Made by a program: the position numbers and the translations under genes. A DNA stretch of 64,000 nucleotides from Neptunicoccus cionae (lineage in GTDB: Bacteria; Pseudomonadota; Alphaproteobacteria; Rhodobacterales; Rhodobacteraceae). Positions 9,168 through 17,992 of the stretch are shown here, one piece after another. Below the pieces are notes generated by a model that was given only the letters and a program-made list of their open reading frames with translations, made no database searches and was not told where the DNA came from. The stretch is from contig NZ_PKOJ01000001.1 in assembly GCF_002860325.1 (NCBI RefSeq), positions 62,001 through 126,000 of the forward strand. Reading direction: 5' to 3'. Each line of letters opens with the position of its first letter. Within the stretch, counting starts at the first letter, position 1.

Positions 9168-10330
9168 GCGCTTTGCTCCTCACCTATATGTTTCTCGTAA
9201 AACTGCTCTACGATTTCAACGGCTTGTGCTGCGCCCTGAAACTGCTTGGGGTCCAGCGGCTGGACTTCGGCCCCCGACAGGCCTTGCACCGCTGCCACCA
9301 GCGCCTCGGGCGTGGCATCTGCTGCGCGGACGACGGTAAATCCGGTCTGTTTTGCTAGGCTTTCTGCCCGCAGGGTTTGTTCCACCTCGCCCCCCGCATC
9401 AAAGGGTACAAAAACCGCAGGGGTACGGGATTGCAGCAGGTCCATGGCAGTGTTGTAGCCACACATGCAAACTGCGATTTTGGCACCGGTAAGCATCTGG
9501 CGAAAATCGGGTCGCGTGGTCTCAATGGTCACGTTGTTGCTTGTCACTTGTGACTGTAAGTTATTGATGATCTGCATTTGATCGCTGCCACCGACAAGCA
9601 GTCTCCAATGATTTTCAGTATCCAGTGAAGCCGCTGTCACTGCTGTCTCGAACAGGCTCCGGCCAACAGATCCTCCGCCAGCTGTGACCAATATCTCTCC
9701 TGTGCCTGTGCCATCGGGATGGGCGCCTGCAGCAGGCGGCGCGACATATCCGGTATATTGCAGCTTGTCCGCAAGCATCGCTCCCACCGGCCAGCTTGCC
9801 TCCAGCGGGGTCAGTCCGGCGTCGGAATGCACCAGAACACCATCGTAATACACGGCGGTAACAGCCTCTGTTTCCAGCGCTTTTTCCGGTTTGGACGGCG
9901 GCGCAAGAATGTCGCGAATGGAACTGAACACCAGCGGTGGGTAAGGAGACTCCTGCGCGCGGTTCAGCACGGCCTGAAACTCTCCCTTCAGAACACGCCG
10001 CCCGAAAGGGTAGAGTTCGGTTATGATCACATCCGGTTCAATCCGTTCCAGACAGGACAGCAAAGCCGCCTTGCGACTGGCAAGGTAATCCGCATCCGCC
10101 ACCCCGCCCTGTTGCGTAAGCAGCGTGGTAAAATTTACCCCGTCGGATTTTACCGGCGGAAGCTGGTGCAAGGTAATCCCCTCTGTCGGGAGGTTCCCGA
10201 CAGGCACCCCGCCGGAAACCACATGGGCGTCATGTCCGGCATTGCCGAAAGCGCGGCCAAGGGTCAGGGCACGGCTGAGATGGCCGGTGCCAAGCAGATG
10301 GGTCACAAGGATCATCACACGCATGGTCAA
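9164..10330 (-). CDS. MurG-like (GT28/GT1-type) glycosyltransferase
   Basis: A 388-residue GT-B glycosyltransferase. The N-terminal domain begins with MILVTHLLGTGHLSRALTLG, the GTGHLSRA glycine loop typical of MurG-like enzymes. The C-terminal donor-binding domain contains ILVTAGGGSVGRSLF and CGYNTAMDLLQSRTPAVFVP. It is a distant paralogue of the product of 13204-14427 in the same operon. No membrane span or signal peptide is seen; MurG-type enzymes act on the inner face of the membrane. Both ends overlap neighbours by 4 bases. Donor and acceptor are unknown. Confidence 0.85.
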   Translation of the reverse strand: MTMRVMILVTHLLGTGHLSRALTLGRAFGNAGHDAHVVSGGVPVGNLPTEGITLHQLPPVKSDGVNFTTLLTQQGGVADADYLASRKAALLSCLERIEPDVIITELYPFGRRVLKGEFQAVLNRAQESPYPPLVFSSIRDILAPPSKPEKALETEAVTAVYYDGVLVHSDAGLTPLEASWPVGAMLADKLQYTGYVAPPAAGAHPDGTGTGEILVTAGGGSVGRSLFETAVTAASLDTENHWRLLVGGSDQMQIINNLQSQVTSNNVTIETTRPDFRQMLTGAKIAVCMCGYNTAMDLLQSRTPAVFVPFDAGGEVEQTLRAESLAKQTGFTVVRAADATPEALVAAVQGLSGAEVQPLDPKQFQGAAQAVEIVEQFYEKHIGEEQSA

Positions 10331-10905
10331 CGGGCCTCCAGCCGGATCGGATCACCGGAAACAGACAGGGCGTTCCCGTCCCAATCCATCACAAACAGGC
10401 GGTTACGTTTGATCCGGAATGGCGCGGGGCCGTCAAAATTCCAACCCGTTGCCCGTGCCAGAAGCACACGCATAATTCCGATATGACAGACTGCGATCGT
10501 GTCTTGTGTCAGGCTATCCAGCCAAGGCGCCAACCGCTCTGCAACATCGCGCGGGCTTTCCCCTTTTGGCGGTCGATAATCCCATCCCCAATGTTCCAAA
10601 TCCTTGAAACCGGAGGCGGGATCGGCTTTCAGCTCCAGGCCCTTCTTGCCTTCCCAATCGCCCCAGTCCATTTCGATGAGTGCAGGTTCTTCACGCGCGT
10701 CACGATCAGCGATCAGACGGGCGGTTTGTGTCGCTCTCTGCAACGGGCTCGCCACCAGATCGGCATTCTGCCAACCTTGGGGCAGTTTCAGGGCCGCAAG
10801 GTCGGCGGCTGCCTGTTCTTCCAAGGCAATATCGGTGCGCCCCTGTATCTGCCCTGCGCGGTTCCACGGCGTGTGGCCGTGCCGGATAATCGCCAATTTG
10901 ATCAT
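10327..10905 (-). CDS. Histidine phosphatase family protein (phosphoglycerate mutase-like)
   Basis: A 192-residue member of the histidine phosphatase superfamily. The RHG motif is in AIIRHGHTPWNRAGQIQGR, the acidic residue is in EMDWGDWEG, and the second catalytic histidine is in AVCHIGIMRVL. The length fits a broad-specificity or pathway-specific phosphatase of the CobC/GpmB type, not glycolytic mutase. Because it is locked into the glycan operon by ATGA overlaps on both sides, I infer a sugar phosphate or lipid phosphate substrate; alpha-ribazole phosphatase is an alternative, but no cobalamin genes are near. Confidence 0.85.
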   Translation of the reverse strand: MIKLAIIRHGHTPWNRAGQIQGRTDIALEEQAAADLAALKLPQGWQNADLVASPLQRATQTARLIADRDAREEPALIEMDWGDWEGKKGLELKADPASGFKDLEHWGWDYRPPKGESPRDVAERLAPWLDSLTQDTIAVCHIGIMRVLLARATGWNFDGPAPFRIKRNRLFVMDWDGNALSVSGDPIRLEAR

Positions 10906-11978
10906 TGTATGGCCCCTTTGAATTGCACTGCTCCGGCGAGTGTCTTTATCGCGGCACCACGCAAATGCTGCTGCGCGTACTGGCTCACGACAGAGTCTTG
11001 AGGCCCCCGATTGAAAGCCTGATCTATCGCCGCGCCAAAGGCTCTGGCGTCATCCGGTGGTGTCAGAAAACCGGAGGGGCCGACCACGTCGCGCACGCCT
11101 GCGCGATCTTCGGCAACCACCACCCGTCCGGCGGCCTGTGCTTCGATGTAAACCATTCCGAATGCCTCATTCACGCCGGGCCAGACGAAAAGATCCGCCG
11201 CACCCATTTCTCTGGCGACCCCTCCATCGTCCAGCGATCCGACAAATGTAATGCGCTTGCCAAAAGGAGCAAACAGCTCCCGCACTTCAGGCTCGGCAGG
11301 TCCACTCCCGACGATGCGCATGTTCCAGCCCTCTGTTTCCACAAAATGAAGCGCGGCTGCGAGGTTCTTGTAAGAGGCCAGCTTGTCACCAAAGCGCAGC
11401 ATACCGACCGCCAGAAGAGTCTTTCCTGCCGGCTTTAAAGAGTCTTCCGGCAAGGTGTCGCGGTCCAGAAAAGGGCGCAGATGCACCAGCTTTTGTGTCT
11501 CTGGACGGGCCTTTTCCAATTCCGGCAAATCCCGCCCCGTGAAGTAGAAAATCACCGCTGCCGCGTCGCTGGCTGCATCGGCACGGCGGGCGAAACCGGC
11601 CCAAGGTCCCTGCAGGCGCTTTGGCGCGCGGCTGGCTTCGACCAGATGATAGGGTATGCCCAGCGCCGCACAGACCTGCGGGCCGATCAGGTCCGGTGCC
11701 TTGTAGTAATTATGATAGGTGACCCATGCATCCCAAACCGGTCCTCTGGCGATCAGTCCCTGCGCGATCCGATCCGCTTCGGCCACAAGCGCGGCCTGCG
11801 CCGCTGCATCCCCGACAGCTTCACGGCTGCGAAAAGTATTGACCAGTTCCACTGTGCCCAGTCCCTCCAGCGCGCGCATCAACGCCCGCGCAATCGTGCG
11901 GTCGCCGCTCGGGGTGTCGTGGGTCGGCGGTTTCAACGGCGCGTAGAAAGCGATGCGCGGGGTGCGCCCCTGTTTCAT
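10902..11978 (-). CDS. Glycosyltransferase family 4 protein
   Basis: A 358-residue GT-B retaining glycosyltransferase. Recognisable parts are the N-terminal PSGDRTIARALMRALEGLG segment, the donor domain start LLAVGMLRFGDKLASYKNL, and the C-terminal NEAFGMVYIEAQAAGRVV carrying the E-x7-E motif of GT4. No membrane anchor. It is overlapped by 4 bases on both sides, being translated between the other GT4 and the histidine phosphatase. The start ATG 11978 follows from the ATGA overlap. Confidence 0.85.
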   Translation of the reverse strand: MKQGRTPRIAFYAPLKPPTHDTPSGDRTIARALMRALEGLGTVELVNTFRSREAVGDAAAQAALVAEADRIAQGLIARGPVWDAWVTYHNYYKAPDLIGPQVCAALGIPYHLVEASRAPKRLQGPWAGFARRADAASDAAAVIFYFTGRDLPELEKARPETQKLVHLRPFLDRDTLPEDSLKPAGKTLLAVGMLRFGDKLASYKNLAAALHFVETEGWNMRIVGSGPAEPEVRELFAPFGKRITFVGSLDDGGVAREMGAADLFVWPGVNEAFGMVYIEAQAAGRVVVAEDRAGVRDVVGPSGFLTPPDDARAFGAAIDQAFNRGPQDSVVSQYAQQHLRGAAIKTLAGAVQFKGAIQ

Positions 11979-13207
11979 GAGATCAGCGTATTCAGGCGCG
12001 CAGAGAGTTGCGTTATGCCGGCATCCACCCCGAAATCCGCCATCAGCCGATCATAAGCGGCTTCGGCATATTGCATTCGCTGTTCCGGATTGCGGGCCAG
12101 TTCCATGATCGCAAATGTCAGGGTTTCCGGAGCGTCTTCAACCAGCAGCCCGTGCACACCGGAACTGATGAATTCGGGAATGGCGCTGACAGGGGTGGAC
12201 AGAATCGCCAGCTTTTGTGACGCGGCCTCCATCAGCACATTTGGCAGGCCGTCCCGGTCCCCATCCTCGGCAATGCGGGAAGGCAGTACAAACAGGTCGT
12301 TGCTGCGCATTGCCTCAATCACTTCAGGCTGGTCGCAGGCCCCGCGCCACGTGATGCGGTCGTTAATCTCTTCGGCCTTAGCCATCGCGACAAGATCGTC
12401 TTTCAGATCACCGCCGCCAATGTGGGTCCAGTGCCATTTCAGATCATCGGGCAATAGCGACAGCGCTTTGACGAGTCGGTCAAACCCTTTCTTTTCGACC
12501 AGACGTCCGACAGACAACATGCGGAACACCCCGTCGTCGGGGCGCGGCGGTGGAGGCAGCGGGAAACGGTCGAGATCGAGCCCGTGATACAGCAGGCTGA
12601 CACGCTCTGCCGGTTCGGCCATCTGTTGCAGATGCGCCGCGCCAAAGCCTGTACAGGTTACTCCAAAGGCGGCACCTGTGCCGTCATCCGCCAGTTTTTC
12701 GCGGATTTCCCAATCCGGAGAGGTCCAGATGTCCTTGGCGTGGGCAGAAAAGGACCAGTCGATGCCACGGATCAACGCCGCATAACGGGCCACGGACGAT
12801 GGCGTATGCAGGAAATGGGCGTAAAGACCCTTGGTCCCCGCAGGCAGTTCCGCTGCCAGCACACAAGCCTGACCGAACCGGCGCACCCTGTTGCGGGTCA
12901 GATCGCGGCGCAGGTCCTGCATCCAGACCTGATGGGCCTTCTTGAACCCCGGCATCTTGCGCGCCTTTGACCACCCCCGCACAACGCGGGCTTTTTCGTG
13001 ATGCAGGTATTCCGGAAGATACCGCACCCTTGCACGGGTTTCTTCATGCAGCGGGTGGGTTTTCTTGTCAGTTGGAAAGCGCAGCGACCAGATGTCAAAG
13101 CTGTGTCCTGCCCGTTCCAGTGCAACGAGTTCCTGTGCAATAAATGTTTCGGACAGGCGCGGCCAGCCTTTGACGACCACCGCCAGTTTCGGGTCTTCAG
13201 CGCTCAT
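11975..13207 (-). CDS. Glycosyltransferase family 4 protein (colanic-acid type)
   Basis: A 410-residue GT4 enzyme. The N-terminus reads VVVKGWPRLSETFIAQEL, typical of the WcaL/EpsD-like branch. The middle has MLSVGRLVEKKGFDRLVKAL at the donor domain start, and DRDGLPNVLMEAASQ gives the C-terminal E-x7-E region. The protein likely adds a hexose to a lipid-linked or growing glycan. ATG 13207 overlaps the stop of the first operon gene by 4 bases. The second gene of the operon and one of four glycosyltransferases in it. Confidence 0.88.
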   Translation of the reverse strand: MSAEDPKLAVVVKGWPRLSETFIAQELVALERAGHSFDIWSLRFPTDKKTHPLHEETRARVRYLPEYLHHEKARVVRGWSKARKMPGFKKAHQVWMQDLRRDLTRNRVRRFGQACVLAAELPAGTKGLYAHFLHTPSSVARYAALIRGIDWSFSAHAKDIWTSPDWEIREKLADDGTGAAFGVTCTGFGAAHLQQMAEPAERVSLLYHGLDLDRFPLPPPPRPDDGVFRMLSVGRLVEKKGFDRLVKALSLLPDDLKWHWTHIGGGDLKDDLVAMAKAEEINDRITWRGACDQPEVIEAMRSNDLFVLPSRIAEDGDRDGLPNVLMEAASQKLAILSTPVSAIPEFISSGVHGLLVEDAPETLTFAIMELARNPEQRMQYAEAAYDRLMADFGVDAGITQLSARLNTLIS

Positions 13208-14427
13208 TCTGCGGCCTTTACATCCGGAGTATCCAGCAGGTCACGGACCCGCGCAACGATATGATCCAAGCCTTCCAGAAGGTCCGGATACTCCCCTGTT
13301 GAGGGCAGCGGCTGGTCCGGCAGGGCGCGAATGGCGTTTATCATCACATCCGTCCCCGGCCCGTCGCGGTCCGGGTCAAGCATACGTACCAAACCCAATT
13401 GTTCCGCCCGCGCAGCACGGATGTACTGTTCCAGACGGGGAACCTTGCGCGGCATGATGATCGCCCGTTTGTCAAAGGAAAGAATCTCACAGAAGGTGTT
13501 ATACCCGCCCATAGCGATGACGCCCACCGCATTATCGATCAGGTTTTCCATCTTGCTGTCAAACCCGAGCGAAATCACCCGCCCGTCCAGTTTGGCGACC
13601 CGATCCTCGAACTGCGTGCGGGTATCACCTGAAAGGAAAGGCCCGTAGATTATGTGGGCTTTTGGGGAAAGGGTCGGATCGGCCTCATAGGCGCGCAGCA
13701 CCTGATCCACCAGTCTTGCACCATCACCACCCCCCCCCGGCGTGACGAGGATATAAGGGTCTACATCTACATCCGGACCGTGATCCCATGTCTCGCGGCG
13801 CAGGTATCCGGTGTAATGCATCCGGTGGTTAACTTCTTCGGGGTAAGACACACCTTGCAGCGGGTTATAGATTGACTCGAGCCCGTAAACCCAGATGTCG
13901 TGGTAAAAATCCCGCATTGCGGCAACAGCGCCTTTGCGTTCCCATTCTGCTGCAAGGGTCTCTCCCTCGTCCAGCACGTCCCGCAGCCCAAGCACGAGTT
14001 TCGCGTTGGTATTGGCCCGCAACCACGCCAGCGTCTCCATCAGCTCGCCGCGAAAGCCGTTGGGTTCCTTGTCGACAATCACCAGATCGGGTTCGAAATT
14101 TTCTGCCGCCGCGCGGATCAGGCCGGCACGCAAAGCAGTGGTTTCGTCAATATCAAGACCAAGCGCTTCGGAGGCATAAGACCCGTCGGTCAGCTTTGTC
14201 ACACCGGGCAGGCGGATGTGGTCTACCCTGTCGGGAAAGGTAAACCGGCCTGCTACCGGCGATCCGGTTAGGATCAGCGCAGAAAGATTGGGATCAAGTC
14301 CGGTCAAAGCACCCGCAATGGTGCGCGAGCGACGTAAATGGCCAAGACCAAAGGTGTCATGACTATACAACAATACGCGCGGCGCACGCCGACCCAACTC
14401 CGCAGGCCGCGATCCATCAGAACTCAT
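13204..14427 (-). CDS. COG4671-type predicted glycosyltransferase, first gene of the glycan operon
   Basis: A 407-residue MurG-like glycosyltransferase of the COG4671 kind. N-terminal VLLYSHDTFGLGHLRRSRT is the GLGHLRRS loop; the C-terminal domain has LVTPGGGGDGARLVDQVL and GVIAMGGYNTFCEILSFD, the GGYNT signature of UDP-sugar binding. No signal peptide or membrane segment. ATG 14427 has AAAGG about ten bases upstream. It heads a run of seven minus-strand genes down to 7925 with no promoter-sized gap, so it probably sets transcription for all. I know no characterised product for this gene set. Confidence 0.85.
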   Translation of the reverse strand: MSSDGSRPAELGRRAPRVLLYSHDTFGLGHLRRSRTIAGALTGLDPNLSALILTGSPVAGRFTFPDRVDHIRLPGVTKLTDGSYASEALGLDIDETTALRAGLIRAAAENFEPDLVIVDKEPNGFRGELMETLAWLRANTNAKLVLGLRDVLDEGETLAAEWERKGAVAAMRDFYHDIWVYGLESIYNPLQGVSYPEEVNHRMHYTGYLRRETWDHGPDVDVDPYILVTPGGGGDGARLVDQVLRAYEADPTLSPKAHIIYGPFLSGDTRTQFEDRVAKLDGRVISLGFDSKMENLIDNAVGVIAMGGYNTFCEILSFDKRAIIMPRKVPRLEQYIRAARAEQLGLVRMLDPDRDGPGTDVMINAIRALPDQPLPSTGEYPDLLEGLDHIVARVRDLLDTPDVKAAE

Positions 14428-14793
14428 ATTAACCCGACCTTTGCGTCTAACTGTTGCATGTGGCTCCCGAATTCAGCCTGCAAAAACACATTTACGCGCC
14501 TTTTCCGGCTTCCGCCACGTTTTTCATGTAAAAGGCCCTGTGCACACAGGGCAAGAGGCCCAATGCACCCCGATCCCCGCGGCACACAAGCGCACATAAC
14601 AACCGCTGCGGCAAAAAACAGTCACAAACCCAGAGACTCACAGTGACTTGAGACACTGTTACAACCTCCGCTGCTACAGTTGCCCTGTTCGTCCTGCGGA
14701 AAATAGGGAACGTCCCCGACGAAACCTGTTCCGCCCTTTCCCGTTGCGTTAAACCGCACTAAGGTCAGTTACGCTATCAACAAAGGGTCACAT
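14428..14793. other. Intergenic region between divergent glycan operon and MscS gene
   Basis: 366 bases without a convincing gene. It must hold the promoters for both directions. Visible structure: a perfect 8-bp inverted repeat GCCCTGTG-CA-CACAGGGC at 14535-14552, ACAGTG-N8-CACTGT at about 14641-14660, and GGAAC...GTTCC spanning 14707-14732. Any of these could be an operator. I could not assign a clear -35/-10 pair. Confidence 0.5.
14535..14552. promoter_or_regulatory. 8-bp inverted repeat upstream of the glycan operon
   Basis: GCCCTGTG and CACAGGGC are separated by two bases, about 110 bases upstream of the glycan operon start. No T-tract follows in either direction, so an operator is more likely than a terminator. 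Confidence 0.35.
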
Positions 14794-17133
14794 ATGACCA
14801 TCATCCGCTCTCTCCGTTTGTGCCTGATTACCGCGCTCTTTGCCTTGATCGCCGGATTTGCGCTGGCCCAATCCACCGGAAGTTCGTCATCCAACCCTAT
14901 GGACGACATCATTAAATCCGCGACAGATTCCGGAATGCAGGTCATTGTGATCAATCCTGATGGTCCGTCCGAATCCGCAGAGCAGACAGAGGAAGAACAA
15001 TACCACGGTTCCTTGCTGATGAAGACGCAGGAACGGGCCTATACCTTTCGCACGACCCTGCGCAATCGCGTGGCCCGTGCCCCCGAAGCGCTGGAAGAGA
15101 TCATTTTCATCCTGAACGGGCAAAGCCCGACAGGGCATTATTCCATCTATTTCTTTATTGTGATGACCACACTTGCCAGCCTGATCCTCGCCGAATTAAT
15201 CGTGCGGGAAACCTACGGGAAACGTCTGGTAGGACCGTGGTTCATAAGTTTGCAGAAACCGGACCCGATCGGCTATACCGACAAGCTGCCAATCCTTCTG
15301 TTGCGCACCGTGCTTGCCATGATCGGGCTCGCGCTGGTGGTAATGCTCTCATACGGGGTGGGCATCGCCATATTCGGAGAATCCGAAGACGGAACCGTGC
15401 GTCTGACTGTGGCTTACATCTACCTCACCTATATTGTGACCCGCAGTGTCGTGTTTTTATGGCGGATGATCCTGTCCCCCTATCTTGAAAAATACCGCAT
15501 TCCGCATTTTTCGGACAAAGACGCGCATAAACTGTTTTACTGGCTTTGGACTGTGGCGACGATCTCGGCCATCGTGGTCAACTTTTGCGCCTGGATGAAA
15601 GAGCTTGGACTGAGTTATGACATCCACGCGCTGTTAACCTCTACGCTGACGCTGTTCGTGGTGTTTCTGAACGTGGCGATGGTGCTGGTCAATCGCAGGG
15701 CCGTGTCCGAAGCAATCCTGAACGGGGAGCGTTACGAGGAAGCCTCCCTACCGACGCGGATCGCATCGCAGGCCTGGGCACCGCTGGTGATCGCCTATTT
15801 CTTTATCGCATGGGCGGAAATGACCTATCGCCTGATCGAGGCCCAGCCTCTCGGCCTGCCACTGATCACCGGCTTTTATCTGGTGTTGCTGACGGTGACC
15901 GTGGTTTACGGGATCGTAGGCTATCTGATCGAACGCTTCTTCCACCGTCAGCGCCTGCTGGAACAATGGCGTGCCAAAGCCGCAGAGGATAGCCACGGCC
16001 CGGATGCCAGCTCGGACATAACCAAAGACGATGAGGAAGCCGAAGAAGAGCTTGCCCCCTTCCTGACCAACCACAAAATGCACACGTATGAGGATCTCTC
16101 CCGCCGCATCGCCAATATACTGGCAGTTGTCGCGGCGTTCTGGGCGATCTCGGAAATCTGGCAGATCGACATCGACATGATTGCCACCACGCAATTCGAC
16201 CGGATTTACGACATCGTAACGATCCTGTTTATCGGTTATGTCATCTACCATTTCGTGCGCATCTGGATTGACCAGAAAATTGCCGAAGAAGGCGGTGATG
16301 CCGTTGAAGTAGCGCCCGGCGATGAAGGCGGTGCCGGCGGGGCATCGCGGCTTGCCACCCTTCTACCGCTCTTTCGCAACTTCCTGCTGGCGATCATCTT
16401 TGTCGCCTTCGCCCTGATTGCCCTGACGAACATCGGGATCAATGTCTCGGCCCTGTTTGCCGGTGCCGGTGTGGTGGGTCTGGCCATCGGCTTTGGTGCG
16501 CAGGCGCTGGTGCGGGATATTTTTTCGGGAGCGTTCTTTCTGTTTGATGATGCGTTTCGCAAGGGCGAATACATCGACATCGGTTCTGTCAAAGGTACGG
16601 TTGAAAAAATCTCTGTCCGTTCTTTCCAGTTGCGACACCACCTCGGCCCGCTTCACACAGTCCCGTTCGGGGAAATCCAGCACCTGACGAACTTCTCCCG
16701 CGACTGGGTGATGATGAAGCTGAAACTGCGTGTGACTTACGATACGGACGTTGAAAAGGTCCGCAAATTGGTCAAGAAACTGGGGCAGGAACTTCTGGAA
16801 GACGAAGTGGTCGGGCACCAGTTCCTGCAACCGCTGAAGTCCCAAGGCGTGATCGAAATGCAGGACAGTGCCATGATCATCCGCGTGAAGTTCATGACCA
16901 AACCCGGCGACCAGTGGATTCTGCGCAAACGTGTCTATCAGGAAATCCGCGACCTGTTCGAGCGCGAGGGTATCCGCTTTGCGCACAAAGAAGTAACTGT
17001 ACGACTGGCCGATGTAGATCCGGATGATCTGACAAAGAAACAGAAAGAGGCCGTGGGCGCCGCTGCACTGGCGGCGATCGAGGAAGACGAAATGCAAGGC
17101 CAGCCCGAAGGCAACACTGACGACGACCGCTAG
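14794..17133 (+). CDS. Large MscS-family mechanosensitive channel
   Basis: Inner-membrane channel of 779 residues. A signal peptide (residues 1-25, ending GFALAQ) leads to a short periplasmic segment, followed by several membrane helices in a long N-terminal half. The conserved MscS core follows at about 560-700: the pore helix ALFAGAGVVGLAIGFGAQ, then LVRDIFSGAFFLFDDAFR and the beta domain KGEYIDIGSVKGTVEKISVR. The cytoplasmic linker between helices is acidic (DDEEAEEELA). The long N-terminus resembles YbdG/MscM-type paralogues. ATG 14794 has AAGGG six bases before it. Expected role is release of solutes on hypo-osmotic shock. A second, shorter MscS protein is at 49129-50499. Confidence 0.93.
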   Translation: MTIIRSLRLCLITALFALIAGFALAQSTGSSSSNPMDDIIKSATDSGMQVIVINPDGPSESAEQTEEEQYHGSLLMKTQERAYTFRTTLRNRVARAPEALEEIIFILNGQSPTGHYSIYFFIVMTTLASLILAELIVRETYGKRLVGPWFISLQKPDPIGYTDKLPILLLRTVLAMIGLALVVMLSYGVGIAIFGESEDGTVRLTVAYIYLTYIVTRSVVFLWRMILSPYLEKYRIPHFSDKDAHKLFYWLWTVATISAIVVNFCAWMKELGLSYDIHALLTSTLTLFVVFLNVAMVLVNRRAVSEAILNGERYEEASLPTRIASQAWAPLVIAYFFIAWAEMTYRLIEAQPLGLPLITGFYLVLLTVTVVYGIVGYLIERFFHRQRLLEQWRAKAAEDSHGPDASSDITKDDEEAEEELAPFLTNHKMHTYEDLSRRIANILAVVAAFWAISEIWQIDIDMIATTQFDRIYDIVTILFIGYVIYHFVRIWIDQKIAEEGGDAVEVAPGDEGGAGGASRLATLLPLFRNFLLAIIFVAFALIALTNIGINVSALFAGAGVVGLAIGFGAQALVRDIFSGAFFLFDDAFRKGEYIDIGSVKGTVEKISVRSFQLRHHLGPLHTVPFGEIQHLTNFSRDWVMMKLKLRVTYDTDVEKVRKLVKKLGQELLEDEVVGHQFLQPLKSQGVIEMQDSAMIIRVKFMTKPGDQWILRKRVYQEIRDLFEREGIRFAHKEVTVRLADVDPDDLTKKQKEAVGAAALAAIEEDEMQGQPEGNTDDDR

Positions 17134-17163
17134 GCCGAACGAAACACGCAAGAGGAGGAAACC

Positions 17164-17988
17164 ATGTCTCGTATCAACAGAACCACCGTAGGCGATGTGG
17201 AAATCATCGCCCTGACAGACGGCGAAACACAATTCGGCGCAGAACTGTTTCCCGGAACCGAGGAAGCAAAGATCGACGCCCTGCTGGAAGCGGCAAAGGC
17301 GGAAGCCATCGACACCAACTTTAACGCCTTCATCGTGAAATCAGGCGGCGACACCATGTTGGTAGATGCCGGACCGCGCGATCTCTTCGGGCCGACGTGT
17401 GGCTATCTGGGAGATGCTCTGGAAGAAGCCGGAATAGGGCCGGATGAAATCACCCACCTGTATTTCACCCACCTGCACCCCGATCATATCGCAGGTGCAT
17501 TGACCAAAGAAGGCCAGCCGGTGTTTGAAAAAGCAAAAATGCTGGTGTCCGAAGCGGATCACAAGTTCTGGTCGTCACAGGTCTTTACGGACGAAACACT
17601 GGCGCAATGGCAACAACTGGCCCAAGCGACCCTTGGTGCATATGCCCCTCGCACGGAACAGATCAAAGACGGCGATACGCTGGTTCGTGACGTAACGGCG
17701 CTGAACCTGCCCGGCCATACACCCGGTCATATGGGGTTTCGCGTGGACAGCGGATCTGACAGTTTCGCCCATGTGGGGGACATTGCCCATGCGCAGGTAT
17801 TGCAGTTTGCCGATCCCGAAATCGGCATTGCCTTTGACATCGATATGGATCAGGCCCGCGCCACAAGAAAGCGCACGCTGGATATGGTGACAACAGACGG
17901 GATGAAATTGTCGGGCGGGCATATGTTGCGCCCGAATATCGGCAGGCTCGAACGGGCTGGCACAGGCTATATTTTTAAAGAGGATTAA
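17164..17988 (+). CDS. MBL-fold metallo-hydrolase
   Basis: A 274-residue metallo-beta-lactamase-fold hydrolase. The metal motif is HLHPDHIAG (HxHxDH), followed by the histidine in LPGHTPGHMGF and the acidic residue in AHVGDIAH. The N-terminal NFNAFIVKSGGDTMLVDAG strand is typical. No signal peptide, so it looks cytosolic. A strong ribosome site AGAGGAGG precedes ATG 17164. It sits 30 bases after the channel gene and 4 bases before the SDR gene. The substrate is unknown; quorum-lactone, glyoxalase-II-like and sulfatase-like activities all occur in the fold. Confidence 0.87.
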   Translation: MSRINRTTVGDVEIIALTDGETQFGAELFPGTEEAKIDALLEAAKAEAIDTNFNAFIVKSGGDTMLVDAGPRDLFGPTCGYLGDALEEAGIGPDEITHLYFTHLHPDHIAGALTKEGQPVFEKAKMLVSEADHKFWSSQVFTDETLAQWQQLAQATLGAYAPRTEQIKDGDTLVRDVTALNLPGHTPGHMGFRVDSGSDSFAHVGDIAHAQVLQFADPEIGIAFDIDMDQARATRKRTLDMVTTDGMKLSGGHMLRPNIGRLERAGTGYIFKED

Positions 17989-17992
17989 GACA

